Shown: positions 31,241 to 41,044 of the stretch, in pieces
Layout of the letters: each line of letters opens with the position of its first letter
Numbering within the stretch: position 1 is the stretch's first letter
DNA from: Ensifer sp. BR816
GTDB taxonomy: Bacteria > Pseudomonadota > Alphaproteobacteria > Rhizobiales > Rhizobiaceae
Length of the DNA: 64,000 nt
Reading direction: 5' to 3'
Assembly (NCBI RefSeq): GCF_000378985.1
Contig: NZ_KB905370.1
Location: 3,369,342 to 3,433,341, forward strand
Notes under the pieces: generated by a model
What the model was told of the DNA's origin: nothing
Seen by the model: the letters and a program-made list of their open reading frames with translations, nothing else
The model's database searches: none
Program-made: the position numbers and the translations under genes

Positions 31241-31405
31241 GCCACGTAGAGCTGTGAAATTGATGCCTTGTCCCGTGGTGGGACGGCATTCGAATATGGG
31301 TTTGGAGCATGGCAGGCAGGAGCCGGAGACGTGGCTCCGACGAGGCTGGACCCGATGGCCCGCCAGTCCGCTCCGAAGGAGGATCTGAAGAAATCGGGGC
31401 AAAAA

Positions 31406-32746
31406 ATGACCACGCGTTCGTCGAAATATGTTGGCGTATTCGCCGCACTCGTCCTCGTCATGGGTCCTGGGCCGCTACCGCCGGCGCAGCCGCAGGCCGC
31501 CATCTCGGCAGTCACTCAACGATCCCTCGCTGACGTCCTGGTGGAGATCACGCCGGCGGTCGTCAACATTGCCGTGAGATCCCGCGTCTCCGCTGAAACG
31601 AACCCTCTCTACAACGACCCATTTTTCCGTCGCTATTTCAAATTGCCTGAGCAGCAGCAGCGACTGAGCGCCGGTTCCGGCGTCATTGTCGACGCAGGAA
31701 AAGGCTATATCCTCACCAACCACCACGTCGTCGCCGACGCCGGCGAGATTGCAGTGACGCTGAAGGACCGCCGTCGCTTCACCGCAGAACTGGTAGGCAG
31801 TGATGAGGCAACCGATATAGCGTTGCTGAGGATCGAGGCCAAAAGGCTGAAGGCGCTGCCCTTGGGCGATTCCAATGCGCTTCGCGTCGGCGACCCTGTT
31901 GTCGCGATCGGCAACCCGTTCGGGCTTGGTCAGACCGTAACCTCCGGCATCGTCAGCGCTCTTGGGCGTGGCGGCATCAATGTCGAGGGCTATGAGGATT
32001 TCATCCAGACGGACGCTTCGATCAATCCCGGCAATTCGGGTGGGGCTCTGGTGACTGCCGACGGCCGGTTGGTCGGCGTCAACACCGCCATCATCGCGCC
32101 GACCGGCGGCAACGTCGGCATCGGCTTCGCGGTTCCGATCGCGATGGCCTCCGCCGTGATGGAGCAACTGATCAAGCACGGCGAAGTGCGGCGCGGCCGG
32201 ATCGGCATCTCCGTTCAGGACCTGACGCCGGACCTGGCCGAAGCGCTCAGCATAGAGGAGAGTTCCGGCGCCGTCGTCGGAAGCGTCGTGCAGAATTCGC
32301 CGGCCGCGCAGGCCGGGCTTCAAGCCGGCGATGTCATCATCGCCGTCAACAACCGCAGAATCACAGGTTCGGCAGATCTTCGCAACCGTATCGGTCTAGC
32401 TCCGGTCGGATCGCAGGTCGAAATCGAATACTTGCGCGACCGGGCTCGCAATACGGTGACAATGCGCATTGAGCCGGCCGACGCAAACGCTGAGGCCGCT
32501 GCGATACCCGCTCCCCTGCAGGGCGCGCAGTTCCAGGATGCGGCGGGCAATGTGGTTGTCTCCAACATCGAAGATGGAAGCGCAGCAGAGCGATCGGGAT
32601 TGCGCGCGGGCGACGTGATCGTTGCCGTCAATCGAAAACCCGTCGCCACCGTCGCGGAGCTCGCCGCGGCGTTAAAGGAGGCGGGCGGCGCGATAGCGCT
32701 GGATCTGTTTCGCGGCGGCTCAAAACTGTTCCTGGTTATCGGTTAG
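31406..32746 (+). CDS. DegP/DegQ-type periplasmic serine protease with two PDZ domains
   Basis: About 446 residues: signal peptide (KYVGVFAALVLVMGPGPLPPAQPQAA), trypsin-like domain with His in YILTNHHVVADA, Asp in EATDIALLR and Ser in INPGNSGGALV, then two PDZ domains (SPAAQAGLQAGDVIIAVN and SAAERSGLRAGDVIVAVN). Degrades or refolds envelope proteins. The ATG at 31406 is chosen to place the signal peptide; upstream in-frame codons from 31268 lack support. A second Deg-type protease lies at 52191-53501. Confidence 0.9.
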   Translation: MTTRSSKYVGVFAALVLVMGPGPLPPAQPQAAISAVTQRSLADVLVEITPAVVNIAVRSRVSAETNPLYNDPFFRRYFKLPEQQQRLSAGSGVIVDAGKGYILTNHHVVADAGEIAVTLKDRRRFTAELVGSDEATDIALLRIEAKRLKALPLGDSNALRVGDPVVAIGNPFGLGQTVTSGIVSALGRGGINVEGYEDFIQTDASINPGNSGGALVTADGRLVGVNTAIIAPTGGNVGIGFAVPIAMASAVMEQLIKHGEVRRGRIGISVQDLTPDLAEALSIEESSGAVVGSVVQNSPAAQAGLQAGDVIIAVNNRRITGSADLRNRIGLAPVGSQVEIEYLRDRARNTVTMRIEPADANAEAAAIPAPLQGAQFQDAAGNVVVSNIEDGSAAERSGLRAGDVIVAVNRKPVATVAELAAALKEAGGAIALDLFRGGSKLFLVIG

Positions 32747-32791
32747 CGGCCGCCCGCGCGCGTGGATGTCGAACGTTGAAGGGAGAATGAG

Positions 32792-33645
32792 ATGAGGACA
32801 ATTGCTCGATGGATCACTGCAGCAGCATTGGCCCTTGGAGCGACATTTGCATGCACACAGGCTGTTGCCCAGGACCAGCAACAGGAGGTGGCCAAGCTTA
32901 CTGGCTTCTGGCTCACGACACCGCATCCGGAACTCGCTATCCGCCCGGGAGAAACCGAAGCGATTCCGCTGACGCTGCGCAATGCCAATCTGCCGCCGCA
33001 ACGGGCGTCACTCGAAGTGACAGGCATTCCCGACGGTTGGGAGTGGACGCTGAAGGGCGGCAACCGCGAGGTTTCGGCTGTCATCGTGGCGCCCGATGCG
33101 ACACAGGAAATCAACCTGGAGCTAACACCGCCCGAGACTGCTAGCGGTGAAGGCGTTCCGATCAACGTGAAAGCGCGATACGCAAACCAGACCATCGATC
33201 TTCCCCTTGTGGTGAAGCTATCGCAGGCGGCAGAGGGCGGCCTGGAGCTGAAATCCGAGCTGCCGGCGCTGAGAGGCACGGCCAGCTCCACCTTCAGTTT
33301 CAAGATCGAAGCCACCAATCACGGCGCGGAAGAGAACCTGTTCAGTCTCGCCGCCAATGTGCCCGAGGGATTTCAGTCACGCTCGAGCGCGGCTATGGCT
33401 CGGAAGAGATTACCGGCTTGCCGATCGAGGCCGGGGCAAGCGAGAACCTGACATTGGAAGTCACGCCGCCGAGGTCAGCACCGGCCGGCCGCTATCCGGT
33501 CGTGGTCGAAGTAGCGGGCGGCCCCCGGCTGGCGCGGCCGTCCGAAGCCGTGCTCGACATCCTGCCCGCCGACGCCTTCAACGGGCCGTTCGTCAAGGAA
33601 GACGGCGAAGCGGTTCTCGACGCGGAGGGCCGGCGCATTGCCTGA
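32792..33645 (+). pseudogene. NEW3-domain (NPCBM-associated) secreted protein, frameshifted
   Basis: Signal peptide (ITAAALALGATFACTQAVA), then two NEW3-type Ig-like repeats. The first frame is good to NVPEGFQ near 33375; the coherent continuation PIEAGASENLTLEVTPPRSAPAGRYPV is in another frame to 33645. Adding one G (CAGTCAC to CAGGTCAC) near 33375 restores a single frame of about 284 residues. The C-terminal membrane segment and the usual neighbouring ABC genes of such loci are absent. It is either a true lesion or a base-calling error; function of the family is poorly defined. Confidence 0.72.
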
Positions 33646-33840
33646 TCTTCCATCCGCTGATCCACGCCATCTGCGCCAGCCCGACCTCGACGCGCTGCGG
33701 CCGCCGGTCTCGACGCATCCGCCGCGGATCCTGATTCTCTATGGATCGCTCCGCCAGGTGTCGTACTCGAGGCTGCTCGCCGAGGAGGCCGGACGGCTGC
33801 TGGAGTACTTCGGAGCCGAGGTGCGCTTGTTCGATCCGTC
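33638..33840 (+). pseudogene. arsH: N-terminal fragment of arsH (NADPH-dependent FMN reductase)
   Basis: Reads [19 protein letters not shown] and then [20 protein letters not shown], the very conserved start of ArsH including the FMN-binding GSLR..SYSR loop. The match ends at FDPSGL near 33840, where the sequence crosses into the 3' end of the convergent cytochrome gene. About 70 of roughly 240 residues remain, so the gene is dead. No other ars gene is in the window. Confidence 0.75.
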
Positions 33841-33862
33841 CGGGCTGCTAGGCGTGTCCCCG

Positions 33863-34429
33863 TTACTCGGACTCGACGCGAAACTTGGCATGGCACGACG
33901 TGCAGGTTTGCAGCATCAGATGGAACGCATGCTCGGCGGGCATGGACGTGGCGTCCTGCTCCGCCGAGCTTTTCTTCGCGAGCGGACCGCCCATCATCGC
34001 GTCACCGGGTCGCATTCGCATTTCAGGACCAAGGACGTCCGGGCTGCGGTCCGCTGCCGCTGAGAGCGTTGAAGCATAGACGCCAAGCTCGGCAGCGAGT
34101 TTCTCGAACTTCTGGCGCTCGGCTTCGATATTGGCGCTGGCTTTCGAGCCAGCGGCAGTAACAGGTCCCTCGAAAAGCGACGACAGGTTCGTTCCTGAAT
34201 GAGACCTTATGGTTTCGGCGGCTCCCTTGAACGCCTTCCCATCGTACGCGGACGTGCCCTTGAACATCCCCGATATGCTCTTGGCTGCCGCCGCCATCGC
34301 CTTCATGTCCTGTTGTCTTTCCTCCACGACATTGCCCGATGACAAACTGTGCGCCGCTCCCGCAGAGATTGTGGCGATGGCAGTCGCTACGAGAATGAGG
34401 ATCGACGTTTTCGCCGCATTCCGATTCAC
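33863..34429 (-). CDS. Cytochrome c' (class II c-type cytochrome)
   Basis: About 188 residues from the GTG at 34429, chosen because GGAAAGGG lies just upstream; signal peptide [27 protein letters not shown]. The four-helix-bundle pattern includes [19 protein letters not shown], and the heme site CTSCHAKFR lies at the C-terminus as expected for class II. Periplasmic; cytochromes c' bind NO and protect against nitrosative stress under low oxygen. A FixK-type box lies 56 bases upstream of the start and is shared with the divergent small Cys-rich gene. Confidence 0.88.
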   Translation of the reverse strand: MNRNAAKTSILILVATAIATISAGAAHSLSSGNVVEERQQDMKAMAAAAKSISGMFKGTSAYDGKAFKGAAETIRSHSGTNLSSLFEGPVTAAGSKASANIEAERQKFEKLAAELGVYASTLSAAADRSPDVLGPEMRMRPGDAMMGGPLAKKSSAEQDATSMPAEHAFHLMLQTCTSCHAKFRVESE

Positions 34430-34484
34430 TGCTGTGCCCTTTCCATAAAACGTCATCGACCTTGCAGGTCGACCAGACCAGCGG

Positions 34485-34498
34485 TTGATCGAGGTCAA
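34485..34498. promoter_or_regulatory. FNR/FixK box between the cytochrome c' gene and the copper module
   Basis: TTGATCGAGGTCAA matches TTGAY-N4-RTCAA exactly. It lies 56 bases from the cytochrome c' start and 62 bases from the start at 34560, so it could drive both divergent transcripts. Confidence 0.75.
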
Positions 34499-34559
34499 GG
34501 CAAGCCTTGCAACTGTCTCGCACTGTGCTTGAATACGTACCAAGGGTTCGAGCGAGATC

Positions 34560-34922
34560 ATGATCGCTGCCAGCCAGATAGTCCGGAACCGCGCAAGAGA
34601 ATTGCTGGCCGTTTTGGTCGCAATTATGTTCCTAGCTGCGCCGACGGCTGTGGCCACGCTGGTCAACTGCGACGCACACACCGCCCGAAGCGAGCAGGTC
34701 CTTTCCTCCCAGGAGGACACGGTTCTCCACGTCGAATTTCATCCGGGCGACCAGAAGGCATGCTGCAAAAGTGCCTGCAGCGTATGCAACGCCGTATTCC
34801 CGGCCCCACCCCTGATCGGCGTTACCCTGAAGTCGGACAATCACCGCTATCTCCCAAAGCAGCAGCCAATCGTCGGGCTCGACTCTCGGCCCGCCATCGG
34901 CCCTCCTCGATCCGACGGTTAG
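34560..34922 (+). CDS. Small secreted Cys/His protein upstream of the multicopper oxidase
   Basis: 120 residues with an N-terminal membrane or signal segment (LLAVLVAIMFLAAPTAVATLV) and a compact metal-type motif HVEFHPGDQKACCKSACSVC. It is not securely assigned; size, layout and position recall DUF2946-like proteins found in copper-response operons. It is probably the first gene of the copper transcript that continues with the oxidase and CopA. Confidence 0.6.
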   Translation: MIAASQIVRNRARELLAVLVAIMFLAAPTAVATLVNCDAHTARSEQVLSSQEDTVLHVEFHPGDQKACCKSACSVCNAVFPAPPLIGVTLKSDNHRYLPKQQPIVGLDSRPAIGPPRSDG

Positions 34923-35015
34923 ACGCGGCCGCCCTTCGGCGGCCCTTCCATGGGCGCATCCCCAAAATGCGGCTTACGTCGGCAGTGACCGGCACGGATT
35001 GAGAGGCAAAATAAA

Positions 35016-36482
35016 ATGAAACGTCGTGAATTCTTAGGCGGACTGATGTCGGGCGTCGCCCTCTCCGCGCCGGGTACCGCTCTGTTTCCAACTGTCGCGT
35101 GGCCGCAGAGAACGCCGGATAATGGGGCGAGCACTGGAACACGGTCGCTATCAATCGTGAAGCGCGTGCTGGAGGTGAACGGGAGAGCCGCAGAGGTCTT
35201 CGGGCTGGTTCAGCCGAACGGCGCGGTCGGCCTTGCGCTCGAGGCGGACACTCAGTTCGACGTCAGTCTTTCAAATAAGGGCGGCGAACCCACGCTCATC
35301 CACTGGCATGGACTCACTCCGCCATGGGACATGGATGGCGTGCCGGACAATCCAGCCGGGCTGCTGAGACCAGACGAAACCCGGCACTACACCTTTCCGG
35401 TCGGTTCCGGCGGCACGCACTGGATGCATGCGCATACGCTGCAGGAACAGAATCTGCTTGCAGCACCTCTGATCGTCAGAACCGCCGAGGATCGGCAGCG
35501 CGACGAGCAGGAAGTGGTCATCCTTCTTCATGATTTCTCCTTCACACCGGCCGAGGAATTGCTCGCCAGGCTCAAGGGTCCGGCTCAGATGGGCGAAGCA
35601 ATGGACCACGGTGCCATGATGCAGAGCATGGCTGGTGGAATGCACGGGGGCCATATGTCCGGCTCGGCGATGCCGGGCATGGCCGCCACGGACCTCAATG
35701 ACATCGAGTACGATGCCTATCTCGCCAATGACCGTACGCTCGATGATCCGGAAGTGGTTCCCGTCGAGAACCGAGCCCGCGTCCGCTTGCGCATCATCAA
35801 CGGCGCAACGGCGACAGAGTTCACCATAGATACGGGCCCACTCATCGGCCGGTTGATCGCCGTCGACGGACAGGCAATTCATGCTATCTCCGGGAGCCGT
35901 TTTCCGATCTCGATGGGCCAACGCTTGGACATTCGGCTCGAACTTCCCACGAGTGCCGAAACCCACCCTGTTCTTGCTTTACGCGAAGGAACGGACCATC
36001 GAACTGGCCTGATCCTCGCCCCGCCGGGAGCCAAGATCAGCAAGGTTTCGTCGCGTGGCACGGAAACCGGTCCGGTCGCCGGCCTCGAAACCGAAATGAT
36101 GTTGAAGGCAACCGCGCCGCTTTCCACGAGTCCGGCAGACCGCCGTTTCGAACTCGCGCTGGCGGGCACCATGGACGGCTACCAATGGCGGATCGACGGT
36201 GGCGATGGACTGAGCGTCAGGCAAGGCGAGAGGGTCGAAGTCGTCATGCGCAACATGTCGATGATGGCGCATCCCATGCACCTGCATGGACATCACTTCC
36301 AGGTGACCGAGATCGGCGGCAAGGCTTTCCAGGGCGCGGTGCGGGACACCGTTCTCGTGCCGCCCATGGCGAGCGTGACCGTCGCCTTCGACGCCGACAA
36401 TTCCCCCGGTCGTTGGCCGCTCCATTGCCATCACCTCTATCACATGGCTTCGGGAATGATGTCCTTCGTCGCCTACGCGTAG
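35016..36482 (+). CDS. Multicopper oxidase, copper-resistance type
   Basis: 488 residues with a twin-arginine-like leader (MKRREFLGGLMSGVALSAPG). Copper ligands are in HWHG (LIHWHGLTPPWDMDG), HWMHAHT, the C-terminal HPMHLHGHHF and the type 1/3 block HCHHLYHMASGMM. A Met/His-rich insert (MDHGAMMQSMAGGMHGGHMSGSAM, near residues 195-220) is typical of cuprous oxidases. It likely oxidises Cu(I) in the periplasm after Tat export. Followed 93 bases later by the Cu+-ATPase gene. Confidence 0.92.
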   Translation: MKRREFLGGLMSGVALSAPGTALFPTVAWPQRTPDNGASTGTRSLSIVKRVLEVNGRAAEVFGLVQPNGAVGLALEADTQFDVSLSNKGGEPTLIHWHGLTPPWDMDGVPDNPAGLLRPDETRHYTFPVGSGGTHWMHAHTLQEQNLLAAPLIVRTAEDRQRDEQEVVILLHDFSFTPAEELLARLKGPAQMGEAMDHGAMMQSMAGGMHGGHMSGSAMPGMAATDLNDIEYDAYLANDRTLDDPEVVPVENRARVRLRIINGATATEFTIDTGPLIGRLIAVDGQAIHAISGSRFPISMGQRLDIRLELPTSAETHPVLALREGTDHRTGLILAPPGAKISKVSSRGTETGPVAGLETEMMLKATAPLSTSPADRRFELALAGTMDGYQWRIDGGDGLSVRQGERVEVVMRNMSMMAHPMHLHGHHFQVTEIGGKAFQGAVRDTVLVPPMASVTVAFDADNSPGRWPLHCHHLYHMASGMMSFVAYA

Positions 36483-36575
36483 CTGAGACGGGTGGCCGGC
36501 CCCGAAAGCGTTGGTCCAGACGCAGCGTGCGCTACCATTGTTACACAGCGAGAACCATCACGGAGCTATTCCCAA

Positions 36576-38798
36576 ATGGCCGAGCATAAGCACCCTCAGG
36601 GTCACGAGCACCACCATCACCAACATCAACCGCAGGAGAACGCCGCTCCCGCACACCTCGGTGAGCCCCGCCCGGAAGAGCAGGAGGGCGTCGTCTACAC
36701 CTGCCCCATGCATCCGCAGGTTCGGCAGCTTGGACCCGGTAACTGCCCGATTTGCGGCATGGCGCTCGAACCGGAAATTATTACCGCCGAAACGGGACCC
36801 AGTCCGGAACTCATCGACATGCGACGTCGGTTCTGGATTGGTCTCGTCCTTACGCTGCCGGTGCTGGCGCTCGAAATGGGCGGCCATCTCACCAACCTGC
36901 ACATGCTGCTCGGCCCTCAGGCGTCGAACTGGCTCCAGCTTGTTTTCGCAACGCCTGTCGTGTTGTGGGCGGGCGCTCCGTTCTTCGAAAGGGCCTGGCA
37001 GTCGATACTCACCCGGCACCTCAACATGTTCACCTTGATCGCCATGGGCACCGGGGTCGCCTGGGTCTACAGCGTGGTCGCGACGGTCGCGCCCGGCCTG
37101 TTCCCCACGACGTTCCGTTCCGGGGACGGGGCAGTCGCGGTCTACTTCGAGGCGGCCGCCGTCATCACGGTGCTGGTCCTGCTCGGGCAGGTTCTGGAGC
37201 TGCAGGCGCGTGAGCAGACGGGAGGCGCGATCCGCGCCCTTCTGGACCTCGCGCCGAAGACCGCCCGCCGCATCCGCGATGATGGCACAGACGAGGACGT
37301 GCCGCTCGAAGCCGTCGCTGTCGGCGACAGGTTGCGCGTCCGTCCGGGCGAGAAGGTCCCGGTCGACGGTACCCTCGTCGAAGGCCGCAGCTCGGTCGAT
37401 GAATCGATGATCACCGGGGAATCGATGCCCGTCACCAAGGAGACCGGTGCCAAACTGATCGGGGGCACGATGAACAAGACGGGCGGCTTCGTCATGGAAG
37501 CCGGGAAGGTCGGCCGTGACACCATGCTGTCGCAGATCGTCCGCATGGTCGCCGAGGCCCAGCGGTCTCGCGCCCCTATCCAGCGCCTGGCCGATGAAGT
37601 GTCCGGCTGGTTCGTGCCCGTCGTCATCCTGATCGCCATCATAGCCTTCGCGACATGGATGATTGTCGGGCCGGAACCTCGCTTTGCCCACGGACTGGTT
37701 GCAGCCGTGGCCGTGCTGATCATCGCCTGCCCTTGCGCCCTTGGCCTTGCTACCCCGATGTCGATCATGGTCGGCGTCGGCAAGGGTGCCAGCGTCGGTG
37801 TGCTGATCAAGAACGCAGAAGCGTTGGAACGCTTCGAGAAGGTAGACACTCTGGTAGTCGACAAGACCGGAACCCTGACGGAGGGCAGGCCGAAGGTCAC
37901 TTCGATTGTCGCTGTTGAAGGCGGGTCGGAGGAGGAACTCCTGCGACTGGCCGCCACCTTGGAACGGCCGAGCGAGCATCCGCTGGGGGCCGCAATCGTC
38001 GAGGCCGCCAATGAGCGTGGGCTGTCGCTCGGCAAGGCCGAGGACTTCGACAGCCCGGTCGGCAGGGGCGTGACCGGCGTCGTGGAGGGCCGCAGGCTCA
38101 CTATTGGAAGCCACCGCATCATGTCCGAGGAGAACGTCGACGCCTCGACTCTCGCGAAAGAGGCGGAAGCGCTGCGCGGCGAAGGGGCTACGGTCATTTT
38201 TGCTGCCATCGATGGCCGCCTCGGCGGCTTGTTCGCGATCTCCGATCCGATCAAGGCGACGACACCGGCCGCCGTCGAGGCGTTGGTGAAGGACGCTATG
38301 CGCGTGGTGATGCTCACGGGAGACAACAAGACCACGGCCAACGCCGTTGCCCGCAAGCTCGGCATAAAGGAGGTCGAGGCGGAAGTCCTGCCGGAGCATA
38401 AGAGCGAGATCGTCGCGCGGCTGCGCAGCGAGGGGCGGATCGTCGCCATGGCAGGCGACGGGGTGAACGACGCCCCTGCCCTTGCGGCCGCCGACGTCGG
38501 CATCGCCATGGGAACCGGAACCGACGTGGCAATCGAGAGCGCTGGTGTCACGCTGCTCAAGGGCGATCTTCAGGGCATCGTGCGGGCACGACGGCTGAGC
38601 CACGAGACGATGAGGAACATCCGCCAGAACCTGTTCTTCGCCTTCATCTATAACGCCGCTGGTGTCCCGGTTGCCGCTGGCGTGCTCTATCCGGCCTTCG
38701 GATTGCTGCTGTCGCCGATCATTGCGGCTTTGGCGATGGCGCTCTCGTCGGTCAGCGTGATCAGCAATGCCCTCAGGCTAAGGAGTGCTCAGATATGA
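36576..38798 (+). CDS. copA: Cu+-exporting P1B-type ATPase, CopA
   Basis: 740 residues. A His-rich N-terminus (HEHHHHQHQ) is followed by a heavy-metal-binding module CPMHPQV...[10 protein letters not shown] in place of a standard HMA domain, then eight membrane helices. Functional motifs are the ion-pathway CPC ([12 protein letters not shown], about residue 386), phosphorylated Asp429 in DKTGTLTEG and [10 protein letters not shown]. Exports Cu(I) from the cytoplasm. The stop overlaps the DUF2933 gene (ATGA). The P-type ATPase remnant at 40860-40965 is closest in sequence to this gene. Confidence 0.94.
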   Translation: MAEHKHPQGHEHHHHQHQPQENAAPAHLGEPRPEEQEGVVYTCPMHPQVRQLGPGNCPICGMALEPEIITAETGPSPELIDMRRRFWIGLVLTLPVLALEMGGHLTNLHMLLGPQASNWLQLVFATPVVLWAGAPFFERAWQSILTRHLNMFTLIAMGTGVAWVYSVVATVAPGLFPTTFRSGDGAVAVYFEAAAVITVLVLLGQVLELQAREQTGGAIRALLDLAPKTARRIRDDGTDEDVPLEAVAVGDRLRVRPGEKVPVDGTLVEGRSSVDESMITGESMPVTKETGAKLIGGTMNKTGGFVMEAGKVGRDTMLSQIVRMVAEAQRSRAPIQRLADEVSGWFVPVVILIAIIAFATWMIVGPEPRFAHGLVAAVAVLIIACPCALGLATPMSIMVGVGKGASVGVLIKNAEALERFEKVDTLVVDKTGTLTEGRPKVTSIVAVEGGSEEELLRLAATLERPSEHPLGAAIVEAANERGLSLGKAEDFDSPVGRGVTGVVEGRRLTIGSHRIMSEENVDASTLAKEAEALRGEGATVIFAAIDGRLGGLFAISDPIKATTPAAVEALVKDAMRVVMLTGDNKTTANAVARKLGIKEVEAEVLPEHKSEIVARLRSEGRIVAMAGDGVNDAPALAAADVGIAMGTGTDVAIESAGVTLLKGDLQGIVRARRLSHETMRNIRQNLFFAFIYNAAGVPVAAGVLYPAFGLLLSPIIAALAMALSSVSVISNALRLRSAQI

Positions 38799-39004
38799 CC
38801 TGGGATCGCAAATGGACGCTGTTCGTCGCCTCGCTCGCCGTGATCGCCGCGTTCTTCATTCTCCGCGAGCACTGGCAACATGCGCTGGGTCTCACACCCT
38901 ACCTGCTGCTGCTCGCCTGCCCGTTGATGCATCTCTTCCATGGCCACGGCGGTCATCGCCATGATCATCGCGGCCAACGGGCGAAAACGGATGATCTCAC
39001 ATGA
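38795..39004 (+). CDS. DUF2933 small membrane protein
   Basis: 69 residues with two hydrophobic segments and a His-rich tail ([16 protein letters not shown]). It overlaps copA by ATGA and the next gene by another four-base overlap, so it is translationally coupled. DUF2933 proteins commonly sit beside metal ATPases; function unknown, His tail suggests metal handling. Confidence 0.85.
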   Translation: MTWDRKWTLFVASLAVIAAFFILREHWQHALGLTPYLLLLACPLMHLFHGHGGHRHDHRGQRAKTDDLT

Positions 39005-39486
39005 CCTACGCACACGCGGCACAAGCCATCGCCGACATCTCAACGTCCGCCGAGCTGCTTTTTGACTACCTGGACGACCAGGCCAGTCTCGGCTCGCACA
39101 TGCAGAAGTCCTCGATGATGATGCTCGGCGGCCGGATGTCATACGAGTTGGACGCAGCCCAAGGCCGGGCCGTTGGCTCCGTCATCAAGATGTACGGCAA
39201 CATACTGGGGTTGCGGCTCTTCGTGGAGGGAGTCGTCATCGAGTACCAGCCTCCGCGCCGGAAAGTGTGGGAGACGCGGGGACGGCCGAATCTTGTCGTC
39301 ATCGGTGCCTACCGGATGGGCTGCGAGATCAGCGGCTCGGATGGCGCATCGCGGCTTCGTGTTTTCATCAATTATGATCATCCAGCCACGTTCACGGGAC
39401 AGTTCCTGGGGCCGCTGTTTGGACCGATCTACGCACGCTGGTGCGTCAACCGGATGGCGAATGACGCTGCCAGCAAGTTTCGGTGA
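39001..39486 (+). CDS. SRPBCC (START-like) family protein of the copper operon
   Basis: 161 residues with the polyketide-cyclase/START-like pattern: STSAELLFDYLDDQASLGSHM at the N-terminus and a C-terminal amphipathic helix (PIYARWCVNRMANDAASKF). The start overlaps the DUF2933 stop. Role unknown; such proteins bind hydrophobic ligands. Confidence 0.78.
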   Translation: MTYAHAAQAIADISTSAELLFDYLDDQASLGSHMQKSSMMMLGGRMSYELDAAQGRAVGSVIKMYGNILGLRLFVEGVVIEYQPPRRKVWETRGRPNLVVIGAYRMGCEISGSDGASRLRVFINYDHPATFTGQFLGPLFGPIYARWCVNRMANDAASKFR

Positions 39487-39538
39487 AGAAAACCGCTTCT
39501 TCGTGTCGAGTTCCTCGCTAGCCTTGTAAAAGCCCAGT

Positions 39539-39834
39539 TCAGAGCCGCTTTTCATGGAACGAACAACAGAACCGCCGGTTCCTCGCCCGGACCTGCCACC
39601 TCTGCAAGGCCTCGGCGATTCCAGGCGGATAGTCCGCTTGGGGAGACTTCGGGCCGAACGTGAGCGCATCGCGCACGCCTTCCAAGCTTCGACAGGCTGG
39701 GGCGGGCGCAGCAGATTGGGCCCGAAAGGTGGCGCAGCAAACGGCACGCCTTTGAATGAATGAACACCGTCAGCAACGCTGCCTCGCAGATCGCCCGACT
39801 TTGTTTTGACCACATAAGCCTCATTCCGACTCAT
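39539..39834 (-). pseudogene. N-terminal remnant of a type-B carboxylesterase
   Basis: Reads VKTKSGDLRGSVADGVHSFKG then VPFAAPPFGPNLLRPPQPVEAW, the conserved start of carboxylesterase type B. After VEAW, near 39680, the natural continuation GVRDALTFGPKSPQADYPPG is in a different frame, and everything beyond about 100 residues is missing. The gene is therefore both frameshifted and truncated. Confidence 0.75.
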
Positions 39835-39896
39835 GGTGGTGGTCCTGGGTGGGCGCGGTCATAGCAGCTCACCAGAGAGCCTCCCTGCCCGGCAGT

Positions 39897-40529
39897 TCAC
39901 ATCATCCCCATCATCGAAGTCACAAGCAGCCTATCAGCCATCTGTTTCTGTGCTCCCTCGAACGACTGATAGAGAGGAACGAGCGCGGCTTTCAGCTTTC
40001 GTACGCGTTCAAGGCGGCTGGCCAGGGCGCTTTCACTCAGTTCAACACGCTGCAAAGGTGTCACGGCCATGCCCCCTGGTCCTCCCATCCCACCCGGCAT
40101 CTGCATCATACCATCCTGTGTTCCGCGGGCATTAGCTCGCAGAAGCTCGGCAAAGGCGTTCCACAACGTCTCCTGCTGGGGAGTTATCTTGAGCTCTGTT
40201 TTCAGGAACGCGATACGCCCCTCGATGTGTTCGGGGGCCATCATCTGGGCCATCGCACCCATGGCGGTCTGCCCCATTGCCGCCTGACGGTCCATCATAC
40301 CCATGGTGTCTTGTCCCCCGGTCATCATCCGCATCATGCCGCTCATCATGTCACCGCACATCATGCCGCTCGGCATCGCAGCAGTCGGGTTCGCGGCAGG
40401 CATCTGTCGTTGAGCAGTTGCTTCGCTCGCCTGGGTGGTGGCCTCGGGATGGTGTGCGTCTTCGGCAAAACCTGGCACACCCAGCATAAGCAGTGTGCTC
40501 ACCAGCAGAAACGTTCGCAGCGTCGTCAT
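39897..40529 (-). CDS. Spy/CpxP-like periplasmic protein (LTxxQ family), Met-rich
   Basis: 210 residues: signal peptide (RTFLLVSTLLMLGVPGFA), a Met-rich segment (MMCGDMMSGMMRMMTGG and later GMMQMPGGMGGPGGM) suited to Cu(I) binding, and the LTxxQ-type helix LKITPQQETLWNAF. Spy/CpxP proteins are ATP-independent periplasmic chaperones or metal sensors. A FixK box lies 65 bases upstream of the start. It is probably part of the copper and envelope-stress response. Confidence 0.82.
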   Translation of the reverse strand: MTTLRTFLLVSTLLMLGVPGFAEDAHHPEATTQASEATAQRQMPAANPTAAMPSGMMCGDMMSGMMRMMTGGQDTMGMMDRQAAMGQTAMGAMAQMMAPEHIEGRIAFLKTELKITPQQETLWNAFAELLRANARGTQDGMMQMPGGMGGPGGMAVTPLQRVELSESALASRLERVRKLKAALVPLYQSFEGAQKQMADRLLVTSMMGMM

Positions 40530-40593
40530 TTCGCCTCTCCTCACTCTCGCTAAACCATTGGCCTTAAAGCTACGACTGCAGAGAAAATTCGCC

Positions 40594-40607
40594 TTGACGC
40601 AAATCAA
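40594..40607. promoter_or_regulatory. FNR/FixK box upstream of the Spy-like gene
   Basis: TTGACGCAAATCAA, an exact TTGAY-N4-RTCAA match, 65 bases upstream of the start at 40529 on the minus strand. Confidence 0.7.
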
Positions 40608-40859
40608 ACTCGGTCCGCTAAACAGCCGCCGTCACGGCGCGTCGGATGCCCGCCATCGCCAGTGCCCTGTCGCCGGCAGATCCTCTCCGTTCTCGCGGAT
40701 GGAGGGCGAGGGCCCAGGGTCTGTGGCGAGCATCGTATTGCCCTCCGATTGGAGCCAGGAGCATACGCGCCCCGTGCAGCAGCAGATCGAGAATATTGGC
40801 TGCCGTAACGATCTGGACCATCTTTTTGCTTTCGCAAAAAGGCAGAAGAGCTAAGGGGT

Positions 40860-40965
40860 AACTGTCGTCATTGCCGCCTATCGCCGACCGCCTCGGCGAA
40901 TTGTACCGATCCGGTCAAGGCGACGACACTTGCCGCCGCCGAGGGCCCTGAAGAAGGACGCGGCG
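40860..40965 (+). pseudogene. About 105-bp internal remnant of a CopA-like P-type ATPase
   Basis: TGCCGCCTATCGCCGACCGC followed by the region around GATCCGGTCAAGGCGACGACA aligns at DNA level with copA 38200-38310, encoding the segment [30 protein letters not shown]. One or more indels break the frame. The rest of 40608-40975 has no supported gene. Confidence 0.6.
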
Positions 40966-40975
40966 GCCTCGCAAT

Positions 40976-40989
40976 TTGTCCCAGATCAA
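40976..40989. promoter_or_regulatory. Imperfect FNR/FixK box upstream of the DUF6448 gene
   Basis: TTGTCCCAGATCAA, one mismatch from TTGAY-N4-RTCAA, 55 bases before the ATG at 41045. The position is right for activation, the sequence is weaker than the others in the window. Confidence 0.45.
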
Positions 40990-41044
40990 TGTCGAACTTC
41001 CGGCATGCGACAATAATGTTGCGATACTGTCCGAGGACAATCAC

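Noticed and set aside
36558-38603. 681-codon open frame antisense to copA
   Set aside because: It is the mirror of copA codon bias in GC-rich DNA; the peptide is low-complexity His/Arg/Asp-rich with no domain, while the opposite strand encodes a perfect P-type ATPase.
40604-40837. Short frames on both strands between the Spy-like and DUF6448 genes
   Set aside because: None has a ribosome-binding site or a recognised domain; only the P-type ATPase scar nearby is supportable.
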